From positions 1 through 56,556 of the forward strand of contig NZ_VCHX02000118.1 in the NCBI RefSeq assembly GCF_005768555.2: a stretch of 56,556 nucleotides of DNA. The letters run 5' to 3'. Positions 26,787-35,535 of the stretch are shown here, piece by piece. The notes beneath the pieces are model-generated. The model worked only from the letters and a program-made list of their open reading frames with translations, did not search any database and was not told the DNA's origin. How positions within the stretch are numbered: the first letter of the stretch is position 1; every line of letters starts with the position of its first letter. The position numbers and the translations under genes were made by a program. Origin of the DNA: Streptomyces sporangiiformans (GTDB lineage: Bacteria; Actinomycetota; Actinomycetes; Streptomycetales; Streptomycetaceae).

Positions 26787-27863
26787 ATGAGCAGCGCCAT
26801 GAGCAGCCCCGTGAACGGCACCGCGAGCAGCGCATCGAGCACCACCCTGAGCAGCGCCACCCCCCTCCTGGAGGTCAGCGGGCTGACCAAGCACTTCCCG
26901 ATCTACGGCGGCTTCCCGATCAAACGGAAAGTCGGCGCGGTCCAAGCCGTCGACGGTCTCGACCTGCGGGTCGCCGAGGGCGAGAGCCTGGGTCTGGTCG
27001 GCGAGTCCGGCTGCGGCAAATCGACCACTGGCCGGCTCATCACCCGCCTCCTGGAGCCCACCGGCGGCACCATCTCGTACCGCGGCCGGGACATCACGCA
27101 CGCCTCGCGCAGGCAGCTCGCGCCCGTACGGTCCGAGATCCAGATGATCTTCCAGGACCCGTACTCCTCGCTGAACCCCCGGCAGACCGTCGGCAGCATC
27201 ATCAAGTCGCCGATGGAGGTCAACGGCATCGAGCCGGACGGCGGCCGCGAGAAGCGCGTACGGGAGCTGCTGGAGCTCGTGGGTCTCAACCCCGAGCACT
27301 ACAACCGCTTCCCGCACGAGTTCTCCGGCGGCCAGCGCCAGCGCATCGGCGTGGCAAGGGCACTGACGCTGAACCCGAAGCTGATCGTGGCCGACGAGCC
27401 GGTGTCGGCCCTGGACGTGTCGATCCAGGCGCAGGTCGTCAATCTCCTTCAGGAGCTGCGCAAGGAGCTGGGGATCGCCTTCGTCTTCATCGCCCACGAC
27501 CTGGCCGTCGTACGGCACTTCTCGGAGCGCGTGGCCGTCATGTACCTCGGCAGGATCGTGGAGATCGCGGACCGGGCGGACCTGTACGAGAACCCGCGCC
27601 ACCCGTACACCCGCGCGCTGCTGTCCGCCGTCCCCGAGGCGACGGCGGACGACGCGCCGGCCCGTGAGCGCATCCGCCTTGCGGGAGACGTTCCCTCACC
27701 CATCAGCCCTCCCTCGGGCTGCCGCTTCCGCACACGCTGCTGGAAGGCGACGGACACGTGCGCCGCGCAGGCCCCGCCCCTGGTCCGGGCCGAGGGCAAC
27801 AGCGCGGGTCACCTGACGGCCTGCCACTACCCCGAGACCGCACGGCTGCCGGTGGACGGCTGA
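26787..27863 (+). CDS. Peptide ABC importer ATPase, DppF type (cassette II)
   Basis: A 358-aa ATPase. A Ser/Ala-rich N-terminal 25 residues precede [20 protein letters not shown]. It has Walker [10 protein letters not shown], signature [13 protein letters not shown], Walker [15 protein letters not shown] and the tail cysteine motif [15 protein letters not shown]. Bases 27084-27331 are identical, in inverted orientation, to 29507-29754 in the bldKE-like gene. The last 37 bases overlap the 3' end of the convergent GNAT gene. It is the last gene of cassette II, and no clear terminator is seen after it. Confidence 0.94.
   Translation: MSSAMSSPVNGTASSASSTTLSSATPLLEVSGLTKHFPIYGGFPIKRKVGAVQAVDGLDLRVAEGESLGLVGESGCGKSTTGRLITRLLEPTGGTISYRGRDITHASRRQLAPVRSEIQMIFQDPYSSLNPRQTVGSIIKSPMEVNGIEPDGGREKRVRELLELVGLNPEHYNRFPHEFSGGQRQRIGVARALTLNPKLIVADEPVSALDVSIQAQVVNLLQELRKELGIAFVFIAHDLAVVRHFSERVAVMYLGRIVEIADRADLYENPRHPYTRALLSAVPEATADDAPARERIRLAGDVPSPISPPSGCRFRTRCWKATDTCAAQAPPLVRAEGNSAGHLTACHYPETARLPVDG
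27084..27331 (+). repeat. 248-bp perfect inverted repeat, copy A
   Basis: This segment of the cassette II DppF-type ATPase is base-for-base the reverse complement of 29507-29754, as read by eye. It covers the Q-loop to signature region. Synonymous positions are also identical, whereas both flanks diverge at once, so shared protein constraint alone does not explain it. Confidence 0.85.
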
Positions 27864-28327
27864 TCCAGGTCCAGCTCGCCGACGACCTGGTCATCGCTCA
27901 TCTCGCCGGTGCGACGGAATCCGAGCCTGAGGTAGAACTGCTCGGGCCCGCCCTCTCCCTGCGCCCAGCTCACCGTGACGCGCGACTGCCCGCGCCTGCG
28001 GACCTCCTCGCACACGGCCTCCACGGCGAAGCGGCCGTATCCGCGGCCCTGTCGGCCATCGGCGATGTTGAGCCGCCAGAGCCCGGAGCGGAGCCGGTCC
28101 CCCGGATCGTCCGGATCGAAGCGCACGTCGAAGAAGGCCATGACGAACCCCACGAGTTCATCACCGTCGAAGATCAGGCGCGGCCAGGCCGTTTCGGGCT
28201 GGACATAGGCCTCGGCCAGGGACTTCACGACCGGGGACACGAAGCGTTCCTGGTCGGGCCGCACCCTCAGCGCGAGCGCGGCGTCGACGTTGGCCGGGGT
28301 CACCTTCTCCAGGCGCACATCGGCCAC
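27827..28327 (-). CDS. GNAT N-acetyltransferase
   Basis: A 166-aa cytosolic acetyltransferase of spermidine/ribosomal-acetyltransferase-like size. It has the acetyl-CoA loop GRQGRGYGRFAVEAV at about 90-104 and the closing GGPEQFYLRLGFRRTGE. The GTG at 28327 directly abuts the stop of the upstream VOC gene (TGAGTG), so the two are an operon with coupled translation. Its 3' end overlaps the convergent cassette II ATPase gene by 37 bases. The substrate is unknown. Confidence 0.88.
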   Translation of the reverse strand: MADVRLEKVTPANVDAALALRVRPDQERFVSPVVKSLAEAYVQPETAWPRLIFDGDELVGFVMAFFDVRFDPDDPGDRLRSGLWRLNIADGRQGRGYGRFAVEAVCEEVRRRGQSRVTVSWAQGEGGPEQFYLRLGFRRTGEMSDDQVVGELDLDQPSTGSRAVSG

Positions 28328-28702
28328 TCAGCCCAACTCCCCGCGCTCCACGCAGAATTCGTTGCCCTCGGGGTCGGCCAGCACGACCCAGCCCCCGCCG
28401 TCCGGCCGCGTACGGTCGAAGAGCTGCCGTGCGCCGAGGGCGAGTGCCCGCTCGACCTCCTCCGCCCGGGTGCGCCCCTTCGGCTCCAGGTCGAAATGGA
28501 TGCGGTTCTTCACCGACTTGCCCTCCGGGACCCGCACGAAGAGCAGCGTCGGCCCGCCGCCGGGATCCGCCAGGATCGCCTCCGGGTCCCCCGGCTTGTC
28601 GTCGTCGGCCAGGGGCCGCTCCAGCAGCCTGCTCCAGAACAGCCCCAGGTCGTACGGGTCTCCGGTGCAGTCGAAGGTGATGTGCCTGATGCTCAGGGGC
28701 AA
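28328..28702 (-). CDS. VOC-family (glyoxalase-like) protein
   Basis: A 124-aa single-subunit VOC-fold protein (LSIRHITFDCTGDPYDLGLFW, IHFDLEPKG, VVLADPEGNEFCV). The conserved metal-site residues typical of glyoxalase I are only partly visible (H near residue 6, H in RIHFDL, E in EGNEFCV), so catalysis, binding or resistance roles are all possible. The TTG at 28702 is preferred because GGAGA stands a few bases upstream and homology starts there; an ATG at 28765 would add 21 unlikely residues. It is directly followed by the GNAT gene. Confidence 0.82.
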   Translation of the reverse strand: MPLSIRHITFDCTGDPYDLGLFWSRLLERPLADDDKPGDPEAILADPGGGPTLLFVRVPEGKSVKNRIHFDLEPKGRTRAEEVERALALGARQLFDRTRPDGGGWVVLADPEGNEFCVERGELG

Positions 28703-28868
28703 CTGATGTCTCCACACGCCTCGTTGGACCGCGGCTTCGGCGCGCGGGCACCGCAGCCTAGGCACCTTCGGCGCGCCGAGTCATCCGCTTTTCATGGGAC
28801 AAGGCTCGCGATTCGGCCACGGCCCGCGCAGCGGGACGGCCCGCACACCGCAACGCCCGCGCAGCAGA

Positions 28869-28902
28869 ACGGCCCGCGCCCGGAAGTCCGGGCGCGGGCC
28901 GT
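28869..28902. terminator. Terminator of the bldK operon
   Basis: A 16-bp perfect stem (28869-28884 with 28887-28902) with a minimal loop lies 25 bases beyond the stop of the last bldK gene on the minus strand. The sequence upstream (28800-28868) repeats ACGGCCCGCGCAGC-like units. Confidence 0.8.
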
Positions 28903-28926
28903 GCGACGCCACTCGGCGCGAACCGG

Positions 28927-30033
28927 TCAGTCCTGCGCCTCCAGCGCCTTCAGCGCCGGGTCCATCACGACGTCCTCGTCCCGTGCCTCCGTGGTCGGCT
29001 CCTCCGGGAAGTGGCAGGCCGTCAGATGACCTTCACGGTTTCCGGAGAGCTGGATCAGCGGCGGCTCCTGGCTCGCGCACTTGTCCTGCGCCTTCCAGCA
29101 GCGCGTACGGAAGCGGCAGCCCGACGGCGGGTGGATCGGCGAGGGCACGTCACCGGCGAGCCGGATACGCTCCCGGTCCTCGGAGTCCTCGGTCGCGACC
29201 TCGGGGACCGCCGACAGCAGGGCATGGGTGTACGGGTGCCGGGGCCGGTTGTAGATCGAGTCCCGGTCGCCGACCTCCACCACCTTGCCGAGGTACATCA
29301 CCGCGACGCGGTGCGAGAAGTGGCGCACGATGGCGAGGTCGTGGGCGATGAACAGGAACGCGATGCCCAGCTCTTGCTGGACCTTCTGCAGCAGGTTGAC
29401 GACCTGCGCCTGGATCGACACGTCCAGGGCCGACACCGGCTCGTCCGCCACGATCAGCTTCGGATTCAGTGCCAGGGCGCGGGCCACGCCGATGCGCTGG
29501 CGCTGACCGCCGGAGAACTCGTGCGGGAAGCGGTTGTAGTGCTCGGGGTTGAGACCCACGAGCTCCAGCAGCTCCCGTACGCGCTTCTCGCGGCCGCCGT
29601 CCGGCTCGATGCCGTTGACCTCCATCGGCGACTTGATGATGCTGCCGACGGTCTGCCGGGGGTTCAGCGAGGAGTACGGGTCCTGGAAGATCATCTGGAT
29701 CTCGGACCGTACGGGCGCGAGCTGCCTGCGCGAGGCGTGCGTGATGTCCCGGCCCGCGTAGGTGATCTTGCCTGCGGTCGGCTCCAGGAGGCGGGTGATG
29801 AGCCGGCCAGTGGTCGATTTGCCGCAGCCGGACTCGCCGACCAGGCCGACGCTCTCGGCGACGCCGACGGTCAGGTCGATCCCGTCGACGGCCTGCACGG
29901 CGCCGACTTTCCGTTTGATCGGGAAGCCGCCGTAGATCGGGAAGTGCTTGGTCAGGCCCTCGACCTCGAGGAGCGTCTCGGCCGACTTACCGGTGGAGCC
30001 CTGTGGTGCGGGGAGGGTGAGATTGTCGCTCAT
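28927..30033 (-). CDS. bldKE: Oligopeptide ABC importer ATPase BldKE (DppF type)
   Basis: A 368-aa ATPase, last of the bldK operon. Walker [10 protein letters not shown], signature [13 protein letters not shown], Walker [15 protein letters not shown], and C-terminal [15 protein letters not shown] are all visible. The C-terminal 25 residues (TTEARDEDVVMDPALKALEA) extend past the usual end. The start is the ATG at 30033 with AGGGAGAA upstream, overlapping the end of bldKD context. Part of it (29507-29754) is identical in DNA to the cassette II ATPase. The symbol is assigned from operon order and my memory of the S. coelicolor locus. Confidence 0.82.
   Translation of the reverse strand: MSDNLTLPAPQGSTGKSAETLLEVEGLTKHFPIYGGFPIKRKVGAVQAVDGIDLTVGVAESVGLVGESGCGKSTTGRLITRLLEPTAGKITYAGRDITHASRRQLAPVRSEIQMIFQDPYSSLNPRQTVGSIIKSPMEVNGIEPDGGREKRVRELLELVGLNPEHYNRFPHEFSGGQRQRIGVARALALNPKLIVADEPVSALDVSIQAQVVNLLQKVQQELGIAFLFIAHDLAIVRHFSHRVAVMYLGKVVEVGDRDSIYNRPRHPYTHALLSAVPEVATEDSEDRERIRLAGDVPSPIHPPSGCRFRTRCWKAQDKCASQEPPLIQLSGNREGHLTACHFPEEPTTEARDEDVVMDPALKALEAQD
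29507..29754 (-). repeat. 248-bp perfect inverted repeat, copy B
   Basis: Reverse complement of 27084-27331. The two copies are about 2.2 kb apart, so recombination between them would invert the GNAT/VOC pair together with the ATPase 3' ends. A shorter identical block covers the Walker A region just outside this segment. Confidence 0.85.
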
Positions 30034-30046
30034 GACTCGGTTCTCC

Positions 30047-31108
30047 CTAGCGCAGCCGGGGCTGGATCTGGTCGATGAAGATGGTCTGCTTCTGCTCCGC
30101 CGTCAGATGGCACGCGGCGGCGCGCCCCTCGGCCAGCGACGGCCGCTCGTCGGTGCAGCGGCTGCCCTCCACCTCGTCCTTGAAGGCACAGCGCGGGTGG
30201 AAGGGACAGCCGGAGGGCGGGTTGAGCAGGGAGGGCGGAGTGCCGGGGATCGGCGTCAGCTCCTCGTGGATGTTGCCGTCCAGGCGCGGCATGGAGCTGA
30301 GCAGGCCCCAGCTGTACGGGTGCATCGGCGAGCGGAGGACGTCACGGACGCTGCCTCGCTCGACGGCCCGGCCCGCGTACATCACCAGCAGGTCGTCGGC
30401 CATGTTCGAGATGACGCCGAGGTCGTGGGTGATGAAGATGATCGCCGTGCCGAACTCCTGCTGCAGATCCTTGAGCAGGTCCAGGATCTGCGCCTGCACG
30501 GTCACGTCGAGCGCGGTGGTCGGCTCGTCCGCGATCAGCAGGTCGGGGTCGCACATCAGCGCCATGGCGATCATCGCGCGCTGGCGCATACCGCCGGAGA
30601 ACTGGTGCGGGTAGTCGTCGAAGCGCATCTCGGGCTGCGGGATGCCGACCTTTTCCAGCATCTGGACGGCCCGGTCCTTCGCCTCCTTCTTGGAGGCGCC
30701 GTTGTGCTTCATGAACGGCTCGGAGAGCTGCCGGCCCACGGTGTAGTACGGCGAGAGCGCCGTCAGCGGGTCCTGGAAGATCATCGCCATGTTGTTGCCG
30801 CGGAGCTTCTCCAGTTCCTTCTCCGTGGCCGTGACGAGCTCCTTGCCGTCGAGGACGATCTCGCCGTCGACGGTGGTGGTCCTGGGGTTGTGCAGGCCCA
30901 GGATCGTCAGGTTGGTGACGGACTTGCCCGAGCCCGACTCGCCCACGATGCCCAGGGTCTTGCCGCGCTCGACGTCGAAGGAGAGTCCGTCGACCGCCTT
31001 GACGATGCCGTCCTCGGTGGAGAACTGCACCTTCAGATCGCGGACCGAGAGAAAGCTCTCCGGCCCGGTCGGAGCCGGGGCGTCCGAGGTCTTGGTCAGT
31101 GTGGTCAC
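30047..31108 (-). CDS. bldKD: Oligopeptide ABC importer ATPase BldKD (DppD type)
   Basis: A 353-aa ATPase, partner of BldKE. Motifs: [43 protein letters not shown], and the tail [19 protein letters not shown]. The GTG at 31108 is supported by AGGAAGAA upstream. An N-terminal extension [14 protein letters not shown] precedes the domain. It lies 15 bases after bldKC and 13 bases before bldKE. It is highly similar to the cassette II DppD-type ATPase. Confidence 0.82.
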   Translation of the reverse strand: MTTLTKTSDAPAPTGPESFLSVRDLKVQFSTEDGIVKAVDGLSFDVERGKTLGIVGESGSGKSVTNLTILGLHNPRTTTVDGEIVLDGKELVTATEKELEKLRGNNMAMIFQDPLTALSPYYTVGRQLSEPFMKHNGASKKEAKDRAVQMLEKVGIPQPEMRFDDYPHQFSGGMRQRAMIAMALMCDPDLLIADEPTTALDVTVQAQILDLLKDLQQEFGTAIIFITHDLGVISNMADDLLVMYAGRAVERGSVRDVLRSPMHPYSWGLLSSMPRLDGNIHEELTPIPGTPPSLLNPPSGCPFHPRCAFKDEVEGSRCTDERPSLAEGRAAACHLTAEQKQTIFIDQIQPRLR

Positions 31109-31123
31109 GGTGGTTCGTTCTTC

Positions 31124-32101
31124 CTAGGAGAGCCGGACGCGCGGGTCGACGTACGCGTACACGATGTCGGCGAGGATGTTCAGGATCAGGATGAAGAAGG
31201 CCCCGAACAGCATGACGCCCATCGTCAGCGGGAGGTCCTTGTGGAGCGCGCCGTCCACGGCGAGACGGCCGATTCCCTGGAGGGAGAAGGTCAGTTCGGT
31301 GACCACGGCACCGCCCAGCAGGGCGCTGAGGTCGATGCCGAGGATGGTGACGATGGGGATGAGCGAGCCGCGCCAGGCGTAGCGGAAGAAGACGTACTTC
31401 TGCGACATGCCCTTGGCGCGGGCGGTGCGCACGTGGTCCTCGGCGAGCTGCTCGATCATGGAGGCGCGCGCCATACGCGTGTACTGCGCGGTGAAGATGG
31501 TGGACATCACCACCATGGGGATGGACAGACCGACGAACCAGCCGACCGGGTCCTCGGTGATCGGGACGTACTTGGGGTCCTCCATCCAGCCCGTGCTGTA
31601 CACGAGGACCGTCAGCGCGATCGGGCCGAGGAAGTAGATCTGGAACGAGCTGAGCACCATGGACGCGCCCGTGGCGACCTTGTCCACCGTCGAGCCGCGT
31701 TTGTAGGCGGCGAGCATGCCTGCGCCGAGGCCGACGACCAGGAAGACGACCATGGAGCCGGCGGTCATCGTGATGGTCAGCGGGAAGCGGTCCAGGATGG
31801 TGTCCCAGACCATGTCGCCCGAGTAGAAGGACTGCCCGAGGCACGGAGCGGCGCAGTGGCCGTCGGGGAAGTCACGCCCCGTCACGATGCCGGACATGAA
31901 GTCCCAGAACTGCTGGGCGATCGGCAGGTTGAGGCCGAGTGCCTCCCGGATGGATTCCAGCCTCGCGGGTGAGCAGTCCTTGCCACAGGCCAGGGAAGCG
32001 TAGTCGGACGGCGCGGCGACGAAGAGGAAGAACGTGGTGGCGCCGATGAGGAACAAGGTCAGGGCGGCGCCGACCGTGCGCCGGATGATGAACTGAAGCA
32101 T
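31124..32101 (-). CDS. bldKC: Oligopeptide ABC importer permease BldKC (DppB type)
   Basis: A 325-aa six-helix permease starting MLQFIIRRTVGAALTLFLIG. Its outer loop carries CGKDC and CAAPC as in the cassette II paralogue, and the EAA loop is RTARAKGMSQKYVFFRYAWRG. The ATG at 32101 is chosen by homology; no good ribosome-binding site is visible, and a strong hairpin lies 51 bases upstream in the gap from bldKB. Expression may therefore be lower than that of the binding protein. Confidence 0.82.
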   Translation of the reverse strand: MLQFIIRRTVGAALTLFLIGATTFFLFVAAPSDYASLACGKDCSPARLESIREALGLNLPIAQQFWDFMSGIVTGRDFPDGHCAAPCLGQSFYSGDMVWDTILDRFPLTITMTAGSMVVFLVVGLGAGMLAAYKRGSTVDKVATGASMVLSSFQIYFLGPIALTVLVYSTGWMEDPKYVPITEDPVGWFVGLSIPMVVMSTIFTAQYTRMARASMIEQLAEDHVRTARAKGMSQKYVFFRYAWRGSLIPIVTILGIDLSALLGGAVVTELTFSLQGIGRLAVDGALHKDLPLTMGVMLFGAFFILILNILADIVYAYVDPRVRLS

Positions 32102-32151
32102 GGCGGGGAGGCTGCTCTCTGCGGAGACGATGGGGGCGGTGTCACGGAACC

Positions 32152-32185
32152 GCGGGGGTGCGCTCCGCCTGGTGCGCACCCCCGC
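32152..32185. promoter_or_regulatory. Intercistronic hairpin between bldKB and bldKC
   Basis: A perfect 12-bp stem (32152-32163 with 32174-32185, 10-nt loop) lies between the bldKB stop and the bldKC start. In peptide importers such hairpins often act as partial terminators or 3' stabilisers that keep the binding protein in excess over the permease. That role is inferred here. Confidence 0.7.
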
Positions 32186-32201
32186 AATCAGCCGTAGAGA
32201 G

Positions 32202-33995
32202 TTACGACTTCAGGAACAGTCGGGTGACGTCGATGTAGCTCGACTCGGTGCTGTAGCGGGCACCGCCGATGTTCGAACCGTAGAGCTGGAACTGCTTGGA
32301 GTACCAGAGCGGCGCGGCCGGGTTGACCTTCTCCAGGATGTAGTGGTGCGCTTCCTTCCAGGTCTTCGCGGCCTCGGTGGGCTCCTCGCTCAGGGCCTTC
32401 TTGATGAGCTCCTGGACCTTCGGGTCGTTGATGTGCGAGTAGTTCGGCGAACCGTCGGCGATCTGGTCACCGTCGTAGATCGGCGTGACGACCGTGCCCG
32501 GCGACGGCCAGTCCTGGCCCCAGCCGGTGACGTACATGTCGTACGGGTTGTCGAGCTTGCCGATCTGCTCGGTGAAGCTCGCCGCGTCGACCTCCTTGGC
32601 GACGACCGTGATGCCGACCTTGCTCAGCGCGTCCTCGAGGGCGACCTTGCGCTTCTGCTCGATCTCGCTGCTGCGGTAGGCGAAGACGAGCTTCTTCTCG
32701 GCGGCCGGAACGCCCTTCAGGAGCTCCTTCGCCTTCGCGATGTTGCCGCTCGGCGTCTTCAGACGGCCGTACGGGTCGTACTTCGCCTCGTAGCCCGGCA
32801 GGGTCGGGGCGAACAGGTTCGGCGCCACGTCACCGCCGTACGCGCCGCCCTCACCGGCGATCAGCGATTTGGAGTTCACCGCGTAGGTGACGGCGTCGCG
32901 GACCTTCTTGTTCTTGACCCGGTCCAGGTTGAAGTTCAGCGTCATGACGTAGGGCTGGTAGCCCTTGATCGTGCGCTTGTTGACCTCGGGCGTCGTGATG
33001 ACGTCCTGGATCTTGGTGGACTCGACGGCGCCGGTGAGCTGGATGGCGTTCTTGGCGGCGCCCTGGTCGGCGATCAGCCGGCTGGTCTGGGTCGACTCGG
33101 TGACACCGAAGTCGAAGTTCCAGCCGTCCACGTACTGGTTGCGCACGGAGTCGGTCTTCGGGTCCCAGTTCTCGTTCTTGACGAGCTTGAGGGTCTTGCC
33201 GACCTTGTACTCGGCGATCTTGTACGGGCCGCTGGAGACCGGGGCCTTGTCGTACTTCGCCTTGGTGTCGGTCTCCTCCGGCACGACGGTGTAGCCCGGC
33301 ATGGCCAGCGTCTGCGGCAGGTCGGGCTGCGCGGTCTTGAAGTGGAAGATGACGGTCTTGTCGTCCGGGGTCTCCAGGACGTCGTCCGGCAGGTGCTTCT
33401 TGCCGAAGCCGCCGTCCGGCAGCGCCTTGCGGTATTTCGGGCCGCTCAGCCAGGTCTGGAGGTAGGTCGGGCCGTCGAAGATGAACTCCGCGTACTGACG
33501 CTCGACGGTGTGACGGATGTCGGCCGAGGTGATCGCCTTGCCGTTCTCGTCCTTGACGCCGTCCTTGAGCGTGAACTTCCAGGTCTTGCCGCCGTCGGAC
33601 GACGTGCCCGAGTCGGTCGCGAGGTCACCCACGACCGAGACGCCGCCCTTGCCGTCCTCCTGGAAGTTGGTCAGCCCGCGGAAGAGCAGGTTGGCGACCT
33701 GGCCGGCGTCGGAGACGTAGATCTGACCCGGGTCCAGGTGGGAGAGACCCGCCTCCTGGTAGACCTGGATGGTGCCGCCCGGCTTGGCGCCGGGCACCTC
33801 CGGGGCCGGGCCGGTCGACGCCTTGGCGTCGCCGTAGGTGACGGCCTTCGACTGGACCGCGGCCTCCTTCTGGTCCTTCTTGGAGTCCTTGTCCGAGTTG
33901 CCGCCCTTGTTCTCCGAGCATCCGGTCAGGGCGAGGGAGCCGGCCGCGATGGCGACCACAATGGCTTGCCCTCTGCGCGAGTTGAACGACTTCAT
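32202..33995 (-). CDS. bldKB: Oligopeptide-binding lipoprotein BldKB
   Basis: A 597-aa SBP family 5 lipoprotein. The signal MKSFNSRRGQAIVVAIAAGS ends in the lipobox LTGC at about 23-26. SRRGQ is not a good Tat motif, in contrast to the cassette II homologue. A Lys/Asp/Ser-rich linker (ENKGGNSDKDSKKDQKEAA) precedes the binding domain. In S. coelicolor BldKB captures an extracellular peptide signal for aerial mycelium formation, known by genetics. The placement between two permease genes matches that locus. Confidence 0.83.
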   Translation of the reverse strand: MKSFNSRRGQAIVVAIAAGSLALTGCSENKGGNSDKDSKKDQKEAAVQSKAVTYGDAKASTGPAPEVPGAKPGGTIQVYQEAGLSHLDPGQIYVSDAGQVANLLFRGLTNFQEDGKGGVSVVGDLATDSGTSSDGGKTWKFTLKDGVKDENGKAITSADIRHTVERQYAEFIFDGPTYLQTWLSGPKYRKALPDGGFGKKHLPDDVLETPDDKTVIFHFKTAQPDLPQTLAMPGYTVVPEETDTKAKYDKAPVSSGPYKIAEYKVGKTLKLVKNENWDPKTDSVRNQYVDGWNFDFGVTESTQTSRLIADQGAAKNAIQLTGAVESTKIQDVITTPEVNKRTIKGYQPYVMTLNFNLDRVKNKKVRDAVTYAVNSKSLIAGEGGAYGGDVAPNLFAPTLPGYEAKYDPYGRLKTPSGNIAKAKELLKGVPAAEKKLVFAYRSSEIEQKRKVALEDALSKVGITVVAKEVDAASFTEQIGKLDNPYDMYVTGWGQDWPSPGTVVTPIYDGDQIADGSPNYSHINDPKVQELIKKALSEEPTEAAKTWKEAHHYILEKVNPAAPLWYSKQFQLYGSNIGGARYSTESSYIDVTRLFLKS

Positions 33996-34096
33996 GAGGC
34001 GTATGCACCTACCTGTCGGTTGTTATCCATGAGTACTGCCTGACGCGGCTGGTAGGCCGACGCGGGGGCGGCAGCCACCCCCCACCAATGGACGGT

Positions 34097-35140
34097 TCAG
34101 CGCCCGGACTTGGGGTCGAAGGCGTCCCGGACGGAGTCTCCGAGAAGGTTGAAGCACAGGACGAAGACCACCAGTGCCAGGCCCGGGAAGAACATGAACG
34201 CCGGGTCCTGCTCGGCGTACTTGGCTCCGGCGGCGAACAAGCGCCCCCAGTCCGGGGTCGGTTCGACGAAGCCGACACCCGCGAAGGAGAGGAACGCGAT
34301 GGTGAGAATCGTGCTGGGCAGCTGGTACGTGAACTGCACCAGGATCGGCGAGACGACGTTGGGCAGGATCTCCTTGCGGACGATCCGCCAGGGAGAGGCC
34401 CCGGAGACCTTGGCCGCCTCCACGAACTCCCGCTCGCGCAGGGACAGTACGGTGGATCGGACCAGCCGGGCCATGCCCATCCAGCCCAGCAGCCACAGCA
34501 CGATCAGGATCGCCAGCGCCCGGAAGTATGTGGGGGTTTCCTCCCGCGGGTCGACGAAGAACGCGGTCACCACCGGCATGAAGGCGATGAAGAAGAGCTG
34601 CTGCGGGAAGGACAGGAAGAAGTCGGTGATCCGGCCGACCCAGTAGTCGGTCCTGCCGCCGAAGTAGCCGCCGATCAGACCGATGGTGACACCGGTGATC
34701 ACCAGCAGCGTGGTCACACCCAGCGCCATGAACAGCGAGGTGCGCATGCCGTACAGCAGCATGGCGAACAGGTCGCGGCCGTACTGCGGTTCGACGCCGA
34801 ACCAGTGCTCCCCGGACACACCGCCGAGATAGCCCAGCGGAAGTCCGAAATCGTCCAGCACCGGCTGGTCCGCGTACGTCGGGTCCTGTCCGTACAGCGT
34901 GTACGGGTTCGTCCCGCTCAGCGCGGTGATCACCGGCGCGAGCAGCGCGATGACGAAGTAGGAAATCACTACCCCGGCACAGAACATGCCGGTACGGTCA
35001 CGCCTGAAGCGCTGCCACATCAGCTGGCCGGGGGAACGGCCCTCAAGCTTCTTGGGCTTGGCGACCTCGGTCGTCGACGCAAGGTCGGGGTCCAAGGCGA
35101 CCGTTGACCCGGAGCCCTCGGCCTTGGTTGGACTGGTCAT
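34097..35140 (-). CDS. bldKA: Oligopeptide ABC importer permease BldKA (DppC type)
   Basis: A 347-aa permease with a 45-residue polar N-terminus (MTSPTKAEGSGSTVALDPD) and then MWQRFRRDRTGMFCAGVVIS. About six membrane segments follow, with the EAA loop EAAKVSGASPWRIVRKEILPN. The sequence closely parallels the first gene of cassette II. GGGGGAAGAA precedes the ATG. It is the first gene of the operon, and the 340-bp region ahead of it has two dyads that may be operators. Confidence 0.82.
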   Translation of the reverse strand: MTSPTKAEGSGSTVALDPDLASTTEVAKPKKLEGRSPGQLMWQRFRRDRTGMFCAGVVISYFVIALLAPVITALSGTNPYTLYGQDPTYADQPVLDDFGLPLGYLGGVSGEHWFGVEPQYGRDLFAMLLYGMRTSLFMALGVTTLLVITGVTIGLIGGYFGGRTDYWVGRITDFFLSFPQQLFFIAFMPVVTAFFVDPREETPTYFRALAILIVLWLLGWMGMARLVRSTVLSLREREFVEAAKVSGASPWRIVRKEILPNVVSPILVQFTYQLPSTILTIAFLSFAGVGFVEPTPDWGRLFAAGAKYAEQDPAFMFFPGLALVVFVLCFNLLGDSVRDAFDPKSGR

Positions 35141-35483
35141 GTGTGTTCTTCCCCCGGGGGATGGAGAGTTGAGCGCAGCACAGATACCGGCGGGTTCTGT
35201 GGTTTGGGGGAACTTTCGCCAAGGGAATCAACGCGCGTCAAGTGCACAGAGCATAGGGATCTCCCTACCGTCCATATTTTGAGCAAAAATTGCAAAGATT
35301 GACACCTGGTCGCGCTTGACAGGTGTAATTCGATTCCCCCATAACGGACATACGTGTCGTCATTTCTGTTTACATGTCCGAAACTTGATCGTCGAATCAC
35401 CGGTATCCGAACACGACTTCACAGGCCCTGCACAGTCGACCGAACTGATCACGCCAACGGTCCCCGCCCGCGGGCACGCCGCA
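35141..35483. promoter_or_regulatory. bldK upstream regulatory region
   Basis: An AT-richer non-coding region of about 340 bp between bldKA and the typA terminator. It contains ACACCTG (35302-35308) and CAGGTGT (35320-35326), an inverted pair with an 11-base spacer, and TAGGGA-TC-TCCCTA at 35254-35267. Two plus-strand TTGACA boxes at 35299 and 35316 overlap the first dyad. No plus-strand gene follows, so they may be part of the operator rather than a promoter. Confidence 0.5.
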
Positions 35484-35513
35484 GACCCGGCTCCCGCGAG
35501 GGAGAGCCGGGTC
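35484..35513. terminator. Terminator of typA
   Basis: A perfect 10-bp stem (35484-35493 GACCCGGCTC with 35504-35513) and 10-nt loop lies 23 bases beyond the typA stop on the minus strand. Confidence 0.75.
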
Positions 35514-35535
35514 CGTACTGCTCAGTGAGGGGGCG

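Noticed and set aside
25310..27667. 785-codon plus-strand frame inside cassette II
   Set aside because: Overlaps three genes with clear homology and shows only the Arg/Pro-rich composition of a GC shadow.
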